Notes under the pieces: generated by a model
What the model was told of the DNA's origin: nothing
The model's database searches: none
The model's input: the letters and a program-made list of their open reading frames with translations, nothing else
NCBI RefSeq assembly: GCF_015476335.1
Contig: NZ_JADAQY010000002.1
Span: forward strand, 186,386-250,385
Direction: 5' to 3'
Origin: Rickettsia endosymbiont of Cardiosporidium cionae
Lineage (GTDB): Bacteria > Pseudomonadota > Alphaproteobacteria > Rickettsiales > Rickettsiaceae
DNA: 64,000 nt
Made by a program: the position numbers and the translations under genes
Part shown: piece after piece, positions 49,553 through 57,628 of the stretch
How the letters are laid out: every line of letters begins with the position of its first letter
Numbering within the stretch: the stretch's first letter is position 1

Positions 49553-49580
49553 TTTACAGATTAATTTAGAAACTCAATCC

Positions 49581-51236
49581 TCAATCCTCATTTCTATGTA
49601 CCATTTTATGTGTACCTTGAAATATAGATATTATCATAAATACCAGAATAGATAATATTATTGTCATTAGTAATGCAGCAATTTTCACAGATAATTTACT
49701 ATCATAAATCACATCTTCACAGTATGAATTCATAGTTATAGTAAAGCCAGACATTAGCATACTTCCGAATATTGCTTTCCTGAATAAAGTTTTTGTAGAG
49801 GATACTATTTGGAAGTGCCATTGACGGGATAAAGTGATATAATTTGTTGTTAAATTTACTATTGAAGAACAAATCGCAGCAACAGGTATTGCTAAATATC
49901 CTAATTTTGTGATCAGAGTGATACTTACTGCAATATTTACGATAATTGATATAATGGAGTTTTTTAATGGAGTTTTAAAATCTCGATAAGCATAAAATAT
50001 AGTCATTAGTATTTTTGATACCACCATCATCGGTAAAGATATCATAGAGATTATTAATACAAGGCGTACATTATCTGTATCATTAGCAGTAAATAAGCCT
50101 CTTTCATATATAGTATGAACTATAGGTTTGGATATTATGCATACTCCTAACATTGATGGCATGGAGAATAAAATGGCAATTTTAATTACTTTATTTCCTA
50201 ACATGTTGGCATTTATTATGTTATCTATTCTAAATATTCTGGATAATTGGGGAAGAAGAACAGTACTAAGCGTTGCCCCTATTATTGATAAAGGTAATTG
50301 GAATAATCTATCCGCGTAAGACAAAATAGATATTGCTCCTGGTATAAAACTTACAATGGATTGCGAAATAAATAAACTTATTTGTTGTAATCCAGAACTC
50401 ATCGTAGCAGAGCTTAAATTTTTTAGTAAAGATTTAATATCTTTATCAGTGTTTACTGTTTTAGAATCTACTGTAGTAGCTGTAGTAGCTGTAGTAGCTG
50501 TAGTAGCTGTAGTAGCTGTAGTAGCTGTAGTAGCTACTTTATTATTACTAAAGTATCTTTTATAGTAATCATTTATTTTGCTAAATATATAAGGCAGATT
50601 TATAGTAAATTTTATTTTACCTAGACAATAACTCATAAAAATTAATTGCAGTACACCAGATATGACTAATGCAGTAGCTATCGAATAGTGTTTTGGGTAT
50701 AATATTCCCATTATTACGGTGATAGTAATAACTGTAATATTCATTATTATTGGTGTAGCAGAAAATAGTAAGAACTTTCCGAATGAATTTGTTATAGCGC
50801 CAAATAATGCCACGATAGATATGAAAATGACATAAGGGGTAGTAATACGGCATAATAATATCGCCAAATGGTATTTTTCTGGATTAGTTGTAAAACCCGG
50901 CGCAATAAGATAAATAAAATATGGCATTACTAATTCTAGTAATATAGTAAAAATTATCAAGATACTTAGTAATAGTATAAATACAATACTAGAAAAATTT
51001 CTGGCATCCGAGATAGATTTGGATATCTTCACGTTAAATAAGGGTATAAATGCAGCAGACATAGCGCCTTCTCCGAATAATTTACGAAATAGATTAGGTA
51101 ATCTAAATGCTAAGTTCACACAATCTCCTATTAAACTTGTCCCGAAGGTTGCTGCTATGAAAAGTTCTCTTGCTAACCCTAGAGCTCTGGATAATAAAGT
51201 GGCAGATGCTAATTTGATACTATCTTGTATAATCAT
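49581..51236 (-). CDS. murJ: Lipid II flippase MurJ (MviN)
   Basis: 551 aa with about 14 transmembrane helices, MOP exporter superfamily. The N-terminus with LLSRALGLARELFIAA and FRKLFGEGAMSAAFIP is diagnostic. MurJ flips undecaprenyl-linked lipid II to the periplasm. A cytoplasmic-type loop near residues 234-256 contains seven Ala-Thr-Thr units encoded by a 9-bp tandem repeat. The gene diverges from mvaS and is followed by mvaA, tying a user of polyprenyl lipid to isoprenoid synthesis. Confidence 0.96.
   Translation of the reverse strand: MIIQDSIKLASATLLSRALGLARELFIAATFGTSLIGDCVNLAFRLPNLFRKLFGEGAMSAAFIPLFNVKISKSISDARNFSSIVFILLLSILIIFTILLELVMPYFIYLIAPGFTTNPEKYHLAILLCRITTPYVIFISIVALFGAITNSFGKFLLFSATPIIMNITVITITVIMGILYPKHYSIATALVISGVLQLIFMSYCLGKIKFTINLPYIFSKINDYYKRYFSNNKVATTATTATTATTATTATTATTVDSKTVNTDKDIKSLLKNLSSATMSSGLQQISLFISQSIVSFIPGAISILSYADRLFQLPLSIIGATLSTVLLPQLSRIFRIDNIINANMLGNKVIKIAILFSMPSMLGVCIISKPIVHTIYERGLFTANDTDNVRLVLIISMISLPMMVVSKILMTIFYAYRDFKTPLKNSIISIIVNIAVSITLITKLGYLAIPVAAICSSIVNLTTNYITLSRQWHFQIVSSTKTLFRKAIFGSMLMSGFTITMNSYCEDVIYDSKLSVKIAALLMTIILSILVFMIISIFQGTHKMVHRNED
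50473..50535 (-). repeat. 9-bp tandem repeat in murJ
   Basis: Seven exact units of GTAGTAGCT on the plus strand (50473-50535), coding on the minus strand for repeated Thr-Thr/Ala units. The period of 9 keeps the frame, so copy-number change alters loop length only. Confidence 0.95.
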
Positions 51237-51323
51237 TGTGGTTTATTAAATTTATTTAATAGTGAATACTAGTAAGTATTTATTTATGTATCCTAAAAGA
51301 TCATATATATTTTTCATGGACAA

Positions 51324-51352
51324 AATCTAACATGTTTTGCTATATTTGTCAG
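51324..51352 (-). promoter_or_regulatory. Possible promoter of murJ-mvaA
   Basis: On the minus strand CTGACA (51352-51347), a 17-nt spacer and TAGATT (51329-51324), about 90 bp before the murJ start. Two sigma70-like hexamers at ideal spacing, but in AT-rich DNA this is weak evidence. Confidence 0.35.
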
Positions 51353-51374
51353 CATTTATTAAATAGTTTTTAGT

Positions 51375-51403
51375 TTGACTTGTTTAGATTATAGTGATAT
51401 ATA
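51375..51403 (+). promoter_or_regulatory. Probable sigma70 promoter of the mvaS operon
   Basis: TTGACT (51375-51380), a 17-nt spacer and TATATA (51398-51403). The match to the -35 and -10 consensus and the spacing are good. Transcription would start near 51410, just before the inverted repeat at 51414-51445. Confidence 0.55.
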
Positions 51404-51413
51404 TTCTATCCTT

Positions 51414-51445
51414 GTTATTTTGGCAGTGATTGCTATCAAAATAAC
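51414..51445 (+). promoter_or_regulatory. Inverted repeat at the expected 5' end of the mvaS transcript
   Basis: Perfect 9-bp arms GTTATTTTG (51414-51422) and CAAAATAAC (51437-51445), spacer 14 nt with an inner GCA/TGC pair. It sits between the predicted promoter and the mvaS start codon. It could be an operator or an mRNA leader hairpin. No T-run follows, so it is not an intrinsic terminator. Confidence 0.55.
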
Positions 51446-51480
51446 TTGATTTCCAGAGGTAAGTACCACTTTAGACTGTT

Positions 51481-52701
51481 ATGAATAGTTTGGGTTTTCC
51501 TAGGGTAGGCATTGATACGATCAGTTTTTATACTCCGGGTTATTGTTTGAAACTAGAATTATTAGCATTTGCTAGGTCAGTAGATCCCAAGATATTTAAT
51601 AATTTTGGTCAGTTATTTATGTCTGTTATACCGCCAGATGAAGATATAGTGACTATGGGGTATAATGCAGCCATTAAAATACTGAGTGAACAAGATAAGG
51701 CCAATATAGATTTACTACTTTTTGCAACAGAAAGCTCTATAGATCAAGCCAGATCAGCGGCTAATGTGTTGCATGGATTACTTAAGTTATCCAGTAAGTG
51801 TAGAGTATTAGAATTAAAACAAACATGCTATAGTTCTACTGCTGCACTTCAGATGGCATTGCAGATATTGCGTAATAATCATGCACAAAATAAAAAAATT
51901 TTAGTAGTAGCTTCTGATATTTCTAGGTACGGGCTTGGTAGTACAGGTGAGTCTTCTCAAGGTAGTGGAGCTATTGCAATGATAATATCACAGAACCCTC
52001 AGTTGGTTTCAATAGAAAGAGAAAGTAGCTTTTATACAAGTGATAAAATGGATTTCTGGAGGCCAAATTATTTAGATTATTCAATTATTAATAGTAAATT
52101 ATCTTGTAGTTTATATCTAAAATTACTTAAATATACATGGTCAGAATATTCAAAAATTTCTGGACGTGCTTTATCAGATCACCAGTGGTTTTGCTATCAT
52201 GTATCGGTACCTCATTTGATAGAAAAAGCTCATATTTCGTTATTTCAGGATAATATTAAGAATAAGATCGGAAATTTTTTAGAATCTCAGGTGAAGGATT
52301 CTGTACTACCTGTAATTAAATATAGCAGTATCGTGGGTAATTGTTATACTGCATCTTTATACTTAAGCTTGATATCTTTAATTATTAATGCTAACAGTAA
52401 GGATTTAGCAAATCATAGGGTAGGGTTTTATAGTTATGGTTCAGGTTGTATAGCTGAATTTTTTAGTGGTATTATCAGTCAAAATTACAAGGATATATTT
52501 AATAAAGAATATATAAATTCTATTGAAGATATGTTCAATAAGAGAGTTAAAATTAATGTAGAACAATATGAATATTTTTATAGGTCTCATTCTTTATTTT
52601 TTTTAGATAAAAAAAATCTAAAATTAGATCGTTATAGTTCAGGTAGTGCTCGGCTTGCTGAAATCAGAGAGCATAAACGTATATATGAAATCTTAAATTA
52701 A
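51481..52701 (+). CDS. mvaS: HMG-CoA synthase
   Basis: 406 aa. It condenses acetoacetyl-CoA with acetyl-CoA to HMG-CoA. The active-site triad is in place: Glu84 in FATESSIDQ, Cys116 in LKQTCYSST and His240 in FCYHVSVP, at positions close to those in characterised bacterial MvaS. It is the first plus-strand gene of the mevalonate locus, with a promoter-like site and inverted repeat upstream, and its stop overlaps the start of the next gene by one base. Base composition looks like its neighbours, so any transfer is old. Confidence 0.96.
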   Translation: MNSLGFPRVGIDTISFYTPGYCLKLELLAFARSVDPKIFNNFGQLFMSVIPPDEDIVTMGYNAAIKILSEQDKANIDLLLFATESSIDQARSAANVLHGLLKLSSKCRVLELKQTCYSSTAALQMALQILRNNHAQNKKILVVASDISRYGLGSTGESSQGSGAIAMIISQNPQLVSIERESSFYTSDKMDFWRPNYLDYSIINSKLSCSLYLKLLKYTWSEYSKISGRALSDHQWFCYHVSVPHLIEKAHISLFQDNIKNKIGNFLESQVKDSVLPVIKYSSIVGNCYTASLYLSLISLIINANSKDLANHRVGFYSYGSGCIAEFFSGIISQNYKDIFNKEYINSIEDMFNKRVKINVEQYEYFYRSHSLFFLDKKNLKLDRYSSGSARLAEIREHKRIYEILN

Positions 52702-53783
52702 TGATGTATTTAAATCATAATAATTATCGTAATACATGTTCTTTATCTCCTAGTAAAGTTATAATTTCTGGAGAATATTCCGCCCTATATGGAGGCGCAG
52801 CTATTACGGTAGCTGTTGCACGCTATACTAAGGTTTATATATTGCAGTCATCTGACTCTACCAATATATCTAAAAAATTAGATCCTGTTATAAATGTTAA
52901 TTTTATCAATCTTTGTTATAAGTCTAGTGTTAGGTTATCAGATCTATACTCAATATGTAGTATAATTGATGAGAGATATAACAGATTTCTAAAGTCTGAG
53001 TTATGTATAGATATGGTACTAGAAACTGATTGCCAATTTTGTCAGTATATAATTGGATCGTTTTTGAAATATCATAATTTGAACCTAGAATGCAATATTG
53101 ATATTGTAATTGATTCAGAGATTGTGATGAAATCTGGTATGGGTTCTTCTGCATCGTTAATATTGGGTGTAGTTTATTCATTATATGGCTTTTTTGATAT
53201 TACGATTAATAAAAATCAAATATGTAACTTATCAAGAAAAATTGAAGATTTAAAGCATGGTATTTCTAGTGGGTTGGATATAAGGTCCATTATACATGGA
53301 GGATATATTAAAATTGAAAATAATCAAATATATGAAAGAAACAGTTATGATATCATAAAAAATATTTTGATAATTAATACAGGTATGTCTTATAACACTA
53401 CAGGTGAGGCAGTGGATTTTGTCAATCGTAATTTTAGTAGTGTTGAATTTATTTGGCAAGATTTTGCAAATGTTACTCGGTTAATAGATTATAGTATCGT
53501 TAACAATAACTTAAAAGATCTACTATTGTATTTGAAGTTAAATCATAAATTATTAGTTAATTTGGGAGTAGTGCCTGATAAGGTCAAGAATTTTATCTCT
53601 GATATAGAGGCTAGAGGAGGAGCAGCAAAAATTTCTGGTTCTGGTGCTATTCGTGGTGTAGGTGCTGGTATAGTATTGGTTATATCTAATGTTGATATAT
53701 CAGATCTTGTTACAAAATACCAATACAGATATTATTTATCTAATATTATTGTAGCTAAAGGAGTTTATAATTTCACTGCATAA
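52701..53783 (+). CDS. GHMP-family kinase of the mevalonate pathway (mevalonate or phosphomevalonate kinase)
   Basis: 360 aa with the three GHMP motifs: an N-terminal SPSKVIISGEYSALYGG (about residues 16-32), the ATP-binding GMGSSAS (146-152), and a C-terminal AAKISGSGAIRG near 314. The SSGLD stretch at 189-193 resembles the catalytic aspartate region of mevalonate kinases, while GEYSA and RYT resemble phosphomevalonate kinases. Together with the kinase at 53891 it must supply the two phosphorylation steps, but the order cannot be fixed by eye. Translation is coupled to mvaS by a one-base overlap. Confidence 0.85.
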   Translation: MMYLNHNNYRNTCSLSPSKVIISGEYSALYGGAAITVAVARYTKVYILQSSDSTNISKKLDPVINVNFINLCYKSSVRLSDLYSICSIIDERYNRFLKSELCIDMVLETDCQFCQYIIGSFLKYHNLNLECNIDIVIDSEIVMKSGMGSSASLILGVVYSLYGFFDITINKNQICNLSRKIEDLKHGISSGLDIRSIIHGGYIKIENNQIYERNSYDIIKNILIINTGMSYNTTGEAVDFVNRNFSSVEFIWQDFANVTRLIDYSIVNNNLKDLLLYLKLNHKLLVNLGVVPDKVKNFISDIEARGGAAKISGSGAIRGVGAGIVLVISNVDISDLVTKYQYRYYLSNIIVAKGVYNFTA

Positions 53784-53890
53784 TTTGGTGAGTGTATTAA
53801 GAAAATTTTGATACACTAGTGACCCTAACTAAGTTATAAAAAAGCTCGTTTGTATTAGATGATAAATTAAATGTTATATGGTTTTGATAT

Positions 53891-54874
53891 ATGGAATGCT
53901 ACCAAGCTTCTGCTCCTGCTAATTTAATGTTATTAGGAGAGCATGCGGTATTAAATAATAAGCGTGCTATAGTTTTTTCAATCAATAAAAGAATCACCGT
54001 TAGGTTATTACCAAGATCCGATAGAAGAATTATTATTAAATCAAGTATTGGTTGTGTAGAATTTACTATTGAAGAAATTATATGTAACCAATCTTTCAAA
54101 TTTGTTATTGAGTCTATTAGTTATTATCAAAAAAAGTTGGTTAGGGGTTTTGAGTTGATAATTACTGCAGATTTTTCTCACCAATTAGGATGGGGTTCTT
54201 CTGCTGCAGTTACAGTTGCAACTGTTGCTGTGTTAGAACAATTTATTAACTTTGGTATTATGTATGGCCTTTCATTGGATGACCTTAACTATAATATTGG
54301 TTTTCGTAAGGAGTTATTTTTAAAGGCAAGATATATAGTAAATAAAGTGCAAAAAATGTCTTCAGGAGCAGACGTAGCTGCAGCTGTTTATGGAGGTATT
54401 ATTATGTATCAACAAAATCCTCCATATATATTAGGTAAATTAGAGAAAAAAATACCTATCCTACTGGTGTATACAGGATACAAGACACTCACTACTGAAG
54501 TGATATCCAGAGTAAAACAACTATATCTAAGATATCCAAATATTATTAACCAGTTATATAATACCATTGATATATCGGTAGGGGAATGTTTTACTTTTAT
54601 TGCGCAAGAAAATTGGTTACAAGTGGGTGGAATATTAAAAATTCAACAAGGTATTATGAATTCACTAAATCTTAGTACAGGTTTAATAAACCACCTTATT
54701 GATAGATTATCTACAAACCCTGATGTATGTGGTGTTAAAATTTCAGGCTCTGGTATGGGAGATTCTATTATTGCTGTTATTCAAGATGTACCAGATATCA
54801 TATTGGAGTATGACTTACTGAAATTATCTTCTCAGGAAGTAGAAGTCTGTTTTAAAGGATTTTGTTATGAATAA
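53891..54874 (+). CDS. GHMP-family kinase of the mevalonate pathway (second; probable mevalonate kinase)
   Basis: 327 aa. N-terminal SAPANLMLLGEHAV (residues 7-20) is the mevalonate kinase-like GEHAV signature. Motif 2 is LGWGSSAAVTVA (99-110), and motif 3 is VKISGSGMGDS near 298. The SSGADVAAAVYGG stretch (157-169) holds the expected catalytic Asp and also resembles some phosphomevalonate kinases. A 107-bp gap with a 7-bp hairpin (53791-53817) separates it from the previous kinase, and it overlaps mvaD by 8 bp. Confidence 0.85.
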   Translation: MECYQASAPANLMLLGEHAVLNNKRAIVFSINKRITVRLLPRSDRRIIIKSSIGCVEFTIEEIICNQSFKFVIESISYYQKKLVRGFELIITADFSHQLGWGSSAAVTVATVAVLEQFINFGIMYGLSLDDLNYNIGFRKELFLKARYIVNKVQKMSSGADVAAAVYGGIIMYQQNPPYILGKLEKKIPILLVYTGYKTLTTEVISRVKQLYLRYPNIINQLYNTIDISVGECFTFIAQENWLQVGGILKIQQGIMNSLNLSTGLINHLIDRLSTNPDVCGVKISGSGMGDSIIAVIQDVPDIILEYDLLKLSSQEVEVCFKGFCYE

Positions 54875-55892
54875 AATAGATGTAGTCAAATATATTCTAA
54901 GGAATCATTATCATTGTTCAATATTTCGTGATAACAGAGATTTTTATGCAGAAGCATTTGCACCTATTAATATTGCATTATGTAAATATTGGGGGAAAAA
55001 AGATTCAGAATTAAATATAGCATATACCAGTAGTATATCTTTATCCATACCAAGCTATGGATCTCATGCAAGTATTTCTACTAATATTTCATTACTATGT
55101 AACGAAATTTTTATTAATAATGAAAAAATTTTACCCGATGCTGTTTGGAGTAAGAATTTAATGAATTTTGTATCATTGTTTAATACTATAGGTTGTAATA
55201 CGATATATTTTAGGCTAACTTTGAAAGTTAATGTTCCTATTTCTGCAGGGTTAGCCTCATCTTCTGCTATATACGCATCGATAATATTAGCATTAAACCA
55301 ATTACTTAATTGGGGTTTGCTAGGTAGAGATTTATCAATACTTGCCAGGTTGGGTAGTGGCAGTGCCTCTAGATCTGTGTATTACGGATTTGTAGAGTGG
55401 TGTTCTGGATTAGATGATAATGGTATGGATAGTTTTGCTGTACCATTAAATTATAAGTTTGATGATTTAATGATGGGATTGTTAGTAATTACCACTACAA
55501 AAAAAAATATTAGTTCTAGAAATGCAATGCATTGTACAGTGAATACTTCTCCATTTTATCAGGCTTGGATCAATAAGACTGAGCTTGATGTAGTAAAGCT
55601 TAAAGATATGATAATAGGGCAAAATTTTGTAGAGTTTGGTAAGATAGTAGAATCTAACTCATTAGCAATGCATGCAACGATGCTTACCTCTCAGCCAAGC
55701 ATTATGTATTCTACAGCAGGTACTGTAAAGTATATACAGAAGATATTACAACTCAGAAATAAAATAGGTCCCAAAATTTTTTTCACACAAGATGCTGGAG
55801 CAAATATCAAATTGATTTTTTTAAGACATCATCAATCACTCATTACAAAATACTTTCCTACAGCAAAGATACTAGATCCTTTTGATTACTGA
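54867..55892 (+). CDS. mvaD: Diphosphomevalonate decarboxylase
   Basis: 341 aa. It converts mevalonate 5-diphosphate to isopentenyl diphosphate with ATP. The family-specific blocks are clear: INIALCKYWGKKD (residues 34-46), ISAGLASSSAIYAS (125-138), LARLGSGSASRSVYYGFVEW (159-178) and the late TQDAGANIK with the catalytic Asp. The start overlaps the upstream kinase by 8 bp, making this the last gene of the operon before tRNA-Lys. Confidence 0.96.
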   Translation: MNKIDVVKYILRNHYHCSIFRDNRDFYAEAFAPINIALCKYWGKKDSELNIAYTSSISLSIPSYGSHASISTNISLLCNEIFINNEKILPDAVWSKNLMNFVSLFNTIGCNTIYFRLTLKVNVPISAGLASSSAIYASIILALNQLLNWGLLGRDLSILARLGSGSASRSVYYGFVEWCSGLDDNGMDSFAVPLNYKFDDLMMGLLVITTTKKNISSRNAMHCTVNTSPFYQAWINKTELDVVKLKDMIIGQNFVEFGKIVESNSLAMHATMLTSQPSIMYSTAGTVKYIQKILQLRNKIGPKIFFTQDAGANIKLIFLRHHQSLITKYFPTAKILDPFDY

Positions 55893-55945
55893 GTAAATTA
55901 AATCTATGGGTTATAGAGTTATACTAAAATTCAATGCAAAATATG

Positions 55946-56021
55946 TGGTGAGCCTGCCGGGGTTCGAACCCAGGACACCTTGATTAAAAGTCAAGTGCTC
56001 TACCAGCTGAGCTACAGGCCC
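55946..56021 (-). tRNA. tRNA-Lys (anticodon TTT)
   Basis: 76 nt with encoded CCA. Acceptor stem GGGCCTG pairs with CAGGCTC (one G-U), D arm AGCTCAGCTGGTAGAGC, anticodon stem CTTGA/TCAAG with loop CTTTTAA giving anticodon TTT, T arm GGGTTCGAACCCC-type. It is convergent with the mevalonate operon. Confidence 0.96.
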
Positions 56022-56119
56022 TGATCAAAAATGAGTTAACCTAACATATTATTTAATAATAAATTCAGCTAGATAGGTAACAAATTTTCTGGTACATATC
56101 AACTATTCTATATAAAACC

Positions 56120-56285
56120 TTAACTCGTTATCAGATAGACATATAAATTTCTACTAGAAGAACGGATAATAACATTATTTTTATTAATGTCAAATCTTTG
56201 ATTATATATTTGATAAAATTTTTAAAAATAACTCTTGCTAATAATTAAAAATAAATATAACATTAACTCGTTATCTAATTAATAT
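56120..56285 (+). repeat. 13-bp direct repeat upstream of the 79-aa gene
   Basis: TTAACTCGTTATC occurs exactly at 56120-56132 and 56273-56285, the second copy 15 bp before the ATG at 56301. It may be chance in AT-rich DNA or a pair of regulatory sites. Otherwise the 279 bp between tRNA-Lys and the gene show nothing notable. Confidence 0.5.
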
Positions 56286-56300
56286 TAAATTGTTAATAAT

Positions 56301-56540
56301 ATGAATATTCTAAAAGCTGCTTATGTAATTATCCAAAAAGTTTTGACTGTTATCAATCTTGTATTAGATTTTATTGTTTTTATTGATGAAATGGTAACTA
56401 ATATTCAGAATAATGAAGATAATCAAAATCAGGATTTGGCAATAAAAGATAAGTTATTTGAGCATTCTACCATTGACATTGAGCAAGATCATGAAGTGAT
56501 GGGTGGCGATTCACAACACGAAACACCTATATATAACTGA
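56301..56540 (+). CDS. Small orphan protein with a hydrophobic N-terminal helix
   Basis: 79 aa. Residues 1-35 form a strongly hydrophobic or amphipathic helix (Ile/Val/Leu-rich with few charges), and the rest is polar and acidic with many Asn, Gln and Asp. A membrane-associated small protein is likely. No clear ribosome binding site is seen. It is isolated between tRNA-Lys and a palindromic terminator. No family recognised. Confidence 0.5.
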   Translation: MNILKAAYVIIQKVLTVINLVLDFIVFIDEMVTNIQNNEDNQNQDLAIKDKLFEHSTIDIEQDHEVMGGDSQHETPIYN

Positions 56541-56551
56541 TCTTTAAGATA

Positions 56552-56573
56552 TTGCTATAAATATTTATAGCAA
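56552..56573. terminator. Perfect palindrome between convergent genes, probable bidirectional terminator
   Basis: TTGCTATAAAT (56552-56562) is followed directly by its reverse complement ATTTATAGCAA (56563-56573). A second hairpin, AATTTGTT (56584-56591) with AACAAATT (56598-56605), lies next to it. Both sit between the converging 79-aa and nlpD-like genes. Confidence 0.6.
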
Positions 56574-56603
56574 TAATAGTAAGAATTTGTTATTTTAAAC
56601 AAA

Positions 56604-57494
56604 TTACTTATATTTTAGATATTTTGTAGGATTTATTGATTTTTTATTTTCTTTAATACCAAAATGTAACTGAGATTGTTTAACTTTGCCTGTGCTGCCT
56701 ACATAGCCTATTAGGCAGCTTTGCTGGACTATATCCCCGATAGTTACTTTAGTTTTTTGTAAATGTGCATATATATGCACTATATCTGCATGATCTATTT
56801 TTATAATTACTAAGTTGCCAAAGGTAGCATCAAAATCAGCATATATTATTTTACCGCTTGCAGCGGCCTTCACTTCAGTACCTGATTTAGCAGATATATT
56901 TATACCAGGGTTGACACCATAAGATGTTTTTTCTCCAAATGCTGATAAGATAGCTCCATTCACAGGCTTAATTAATTTTTGTTTTACAGACTCTGCTTTG
57001 ACGTTTTGTTTATTAATATTTTGTTCGTGAATGTTTTGTTTATTTTGAGAAAGATTTTTATCTGCTGATGTTTGATTTACTGGAAAATTGTTATCTAAAT
57101 TAATTTTTAGTATTTGTAATTCTTTTAATATATACGGAGGAGTAAGCTGGTTTAATTCTGCTATATCATGTACGGTTTGATTATATTCTGAGGCTATTGA
57201 CTCTATATTTTCACCGAATTGAACTTCATGGTAAATGATATTTGTATCTATCTCTTTTGCTATATTATTCCCTAGCTCAAATATATTGCTCTCATTAGTT
57301 GTTGTATCATATAGATTATTGCTAATATTATTATCTTTGGGTACTATTTTTTTTTTGTTTTGCTCATATCTATCTATCTTATCTGAAATTTTAATGTTAT
57401 GATGTACTATGGGTGCTTCTTGGATCCCATACATGCATCCTGTTAATATGGAGAAGGATATTATTGCCAATGTAGTAAATTTCATGTGAATCAT
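56604..57494 (-). CDS. nlpD: NlpD-like lipoprotein with LysM and degenerate M23 domain
   Basis: 296 aa from ATG 57494, chosen because AAGGA lies 8 nt upstream (a second ATG at 57485 is in frame). A lipobox ILTGC is followed by a low-complexity linker, a LysM peptidoglycan-binding domain (about residues 90-135) and a C-terminal M23/LytM domain. The zinc ligands are largely lost: the HxxxD position reads NPGIN and the HxH position reads QLHF. That is the pattern of NlpD/EnvC, which activate amidases instead of cutting peptidoglycan. A role in cell separation is inferred. Confidence 0.88.
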   Translation of the reverse strand: MIHMKFTTLAIISFSILTGCMYGIQEAPIVHHNIKISDKIDRYEQNKKKIVPKDNNISNNLYDTTTNESNIFELGNNIAKEIDTNIIYHEVQFGENIESIASEYNQTVHDIAELNQLTPPYILKELQILKINLDNNFPVNQTSADKNLSQNKQNIHEQNINKQNVKAESVKQKLIKPVNGAILSAFGEKTSYGVNPGINISAKSGTEVKAAASGKIIYADFDATFGNLVIIKIDHADIVHIYAHLQKTKVTIGDIVQQSCLIGYVGSTGKVKQSQLHFGIKENKKSINPTKYLKYK

Positions 57495-57628
57495 GTTTAC
57501 ATTCCTTAATATGGGTAATCTTAGACATTGTTATAATTAGCTTCTGTGATGAATAGAAGTGTACTCAAGTGTAAAAGTTATTAGCATTATATTATATGAA
57601 TCTTTAGTTAAAGGCAAAGCGAAAAAAT

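Noticed and set aside
50356..50565. 69-aa plus-strand frame with a Val-Val-Ala repeat
   Set aside because: It is the antisense reading of the 9-bp repeat in murJ, not a gene.
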